A stretch of 5,273 bases of DNA from an uncultured Acetatifactor sp. (GTDB lineage: Bacteria > Bacillota > Clostridia > Lachnospirales > Lachnospiraceae), in contig CAJTSY010000047.1 in assembly GCA_910578995.1 (NCBI GenBank), positions 21,956 to 27,228 of the forward strand. The letters run 5' to 3'. The translations under genes were made by a program, and so were the position numbers. This document shows positions 5,152-5,273 of this stretch, piece after piece; position 1 is the stretch's first letter, and each line of letters starts with the position of its first letter. The notes under the pieces are model-generated. The model was not told where the DNA came from, ran no database searches, and was given only the letters and a program-made list of their open reading frames with translations.

Positions 5152-5273
5152 TTATTTATGCCGTGGATATTCAGGCATCAAATCAATCAATCTTGCTGTC
5201 CGCCCTTCTTTATCCAAAAGAATTTCAATATTTTCCACATCTCCGCCTAAATGCATCATAAATTCTCTGCAAA
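5152..5273 (-). CDS. C-terminal end of an unidentified protein
   Basis: The minus-strand frame entering from the window edge is open for 39 codons and ends with TAA at 5154-5152. The visible part includes CREFMMHLGGDVENIEILL, a DKEGRTARLIDLM segment and a C-terminal PEYPRHK. The balanced, acidic composition and absence of stops favour real coding sequence. I do not recognise the family; the start and most of the protein lie outside. It is co-directional with the GNAT fragment, 119 bp before that start, and no clear terminator is seen between them. Confidence 0.55.
   Translation of the reverse strand, partial: CREFMMHLGGDVENIEILLDKEGRTARLIDLMPEYPRHK

Overview
The window looks like a low-to-mid GC Bacillota chromosome, most likely a gut Clostridia/Lachnospiraceae-type bacterium. 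This is inferred from strong AGGAG-type ribosome binding sites, a textbook sigma-A promoter, an SdpR/SdpI pair, a LytTR regulator with an AgrC-like GHKL kinase, and an FtsX/BceB-like permease remnant. No rRNA, tRNA, CRISPR array or intact mobile element is visible.

Left (1-1100): a minus-strand operon encodes an ArsR/SdpR-type autorepressor (TTG start) and, coupled by an ATGA overlap, an SdpI-type membrane protein that runs off the window. It has a near-consensus promoter (TTGACA-17-TATACT). A perfect 11-4-11 A/T-rich palindrome sits just upstream of the -35 and probably is the regulator's operator. About 235 nt of leader contains no gene I can support.

Centre (1121-3841): on the plus strand there is a decayed ABC transporter. 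The remains of an ATPase signature (YPGELSGGEQ) run directly into the end of an FtsX-like permease, and an A6 tract then breaks the frame. It abuts a two-component system: a LytTR response regulator and a polytopic GHKL sensor kinase 6 bp downstream. The kinase has an eight-unit, 18-bp tandem repeat encoding hexapeptides with an invariant Asn, expanded inside its ATP-binding domain between the N/ENSF region and the GTGL box. This is the most unusual object in the window.

Right (3842-5273): convergent to the kinase is a minus-strand AraC-family regulator with an N-terminal cupin domain. Its start codon overlaps the stop of a truncated GNAT acetyltransferase fragment. The end of that fragment is itself made of three degenerate 18-bp repeats coding for hexapeptides, so two separate genes in 5 kb carry in-frame 18-bp repeat expansions. 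The last 120 bases hold the C-terminus of an unidentified minus-strand gene.

Taken together this is a regulator-rich accessory or decaying region. The two-component system may once have controlled the adjacent ABC transporter, which is now broken. I see no convincing complete new defence or metabolic system; the repeat expansion in the kinase is the main lead.
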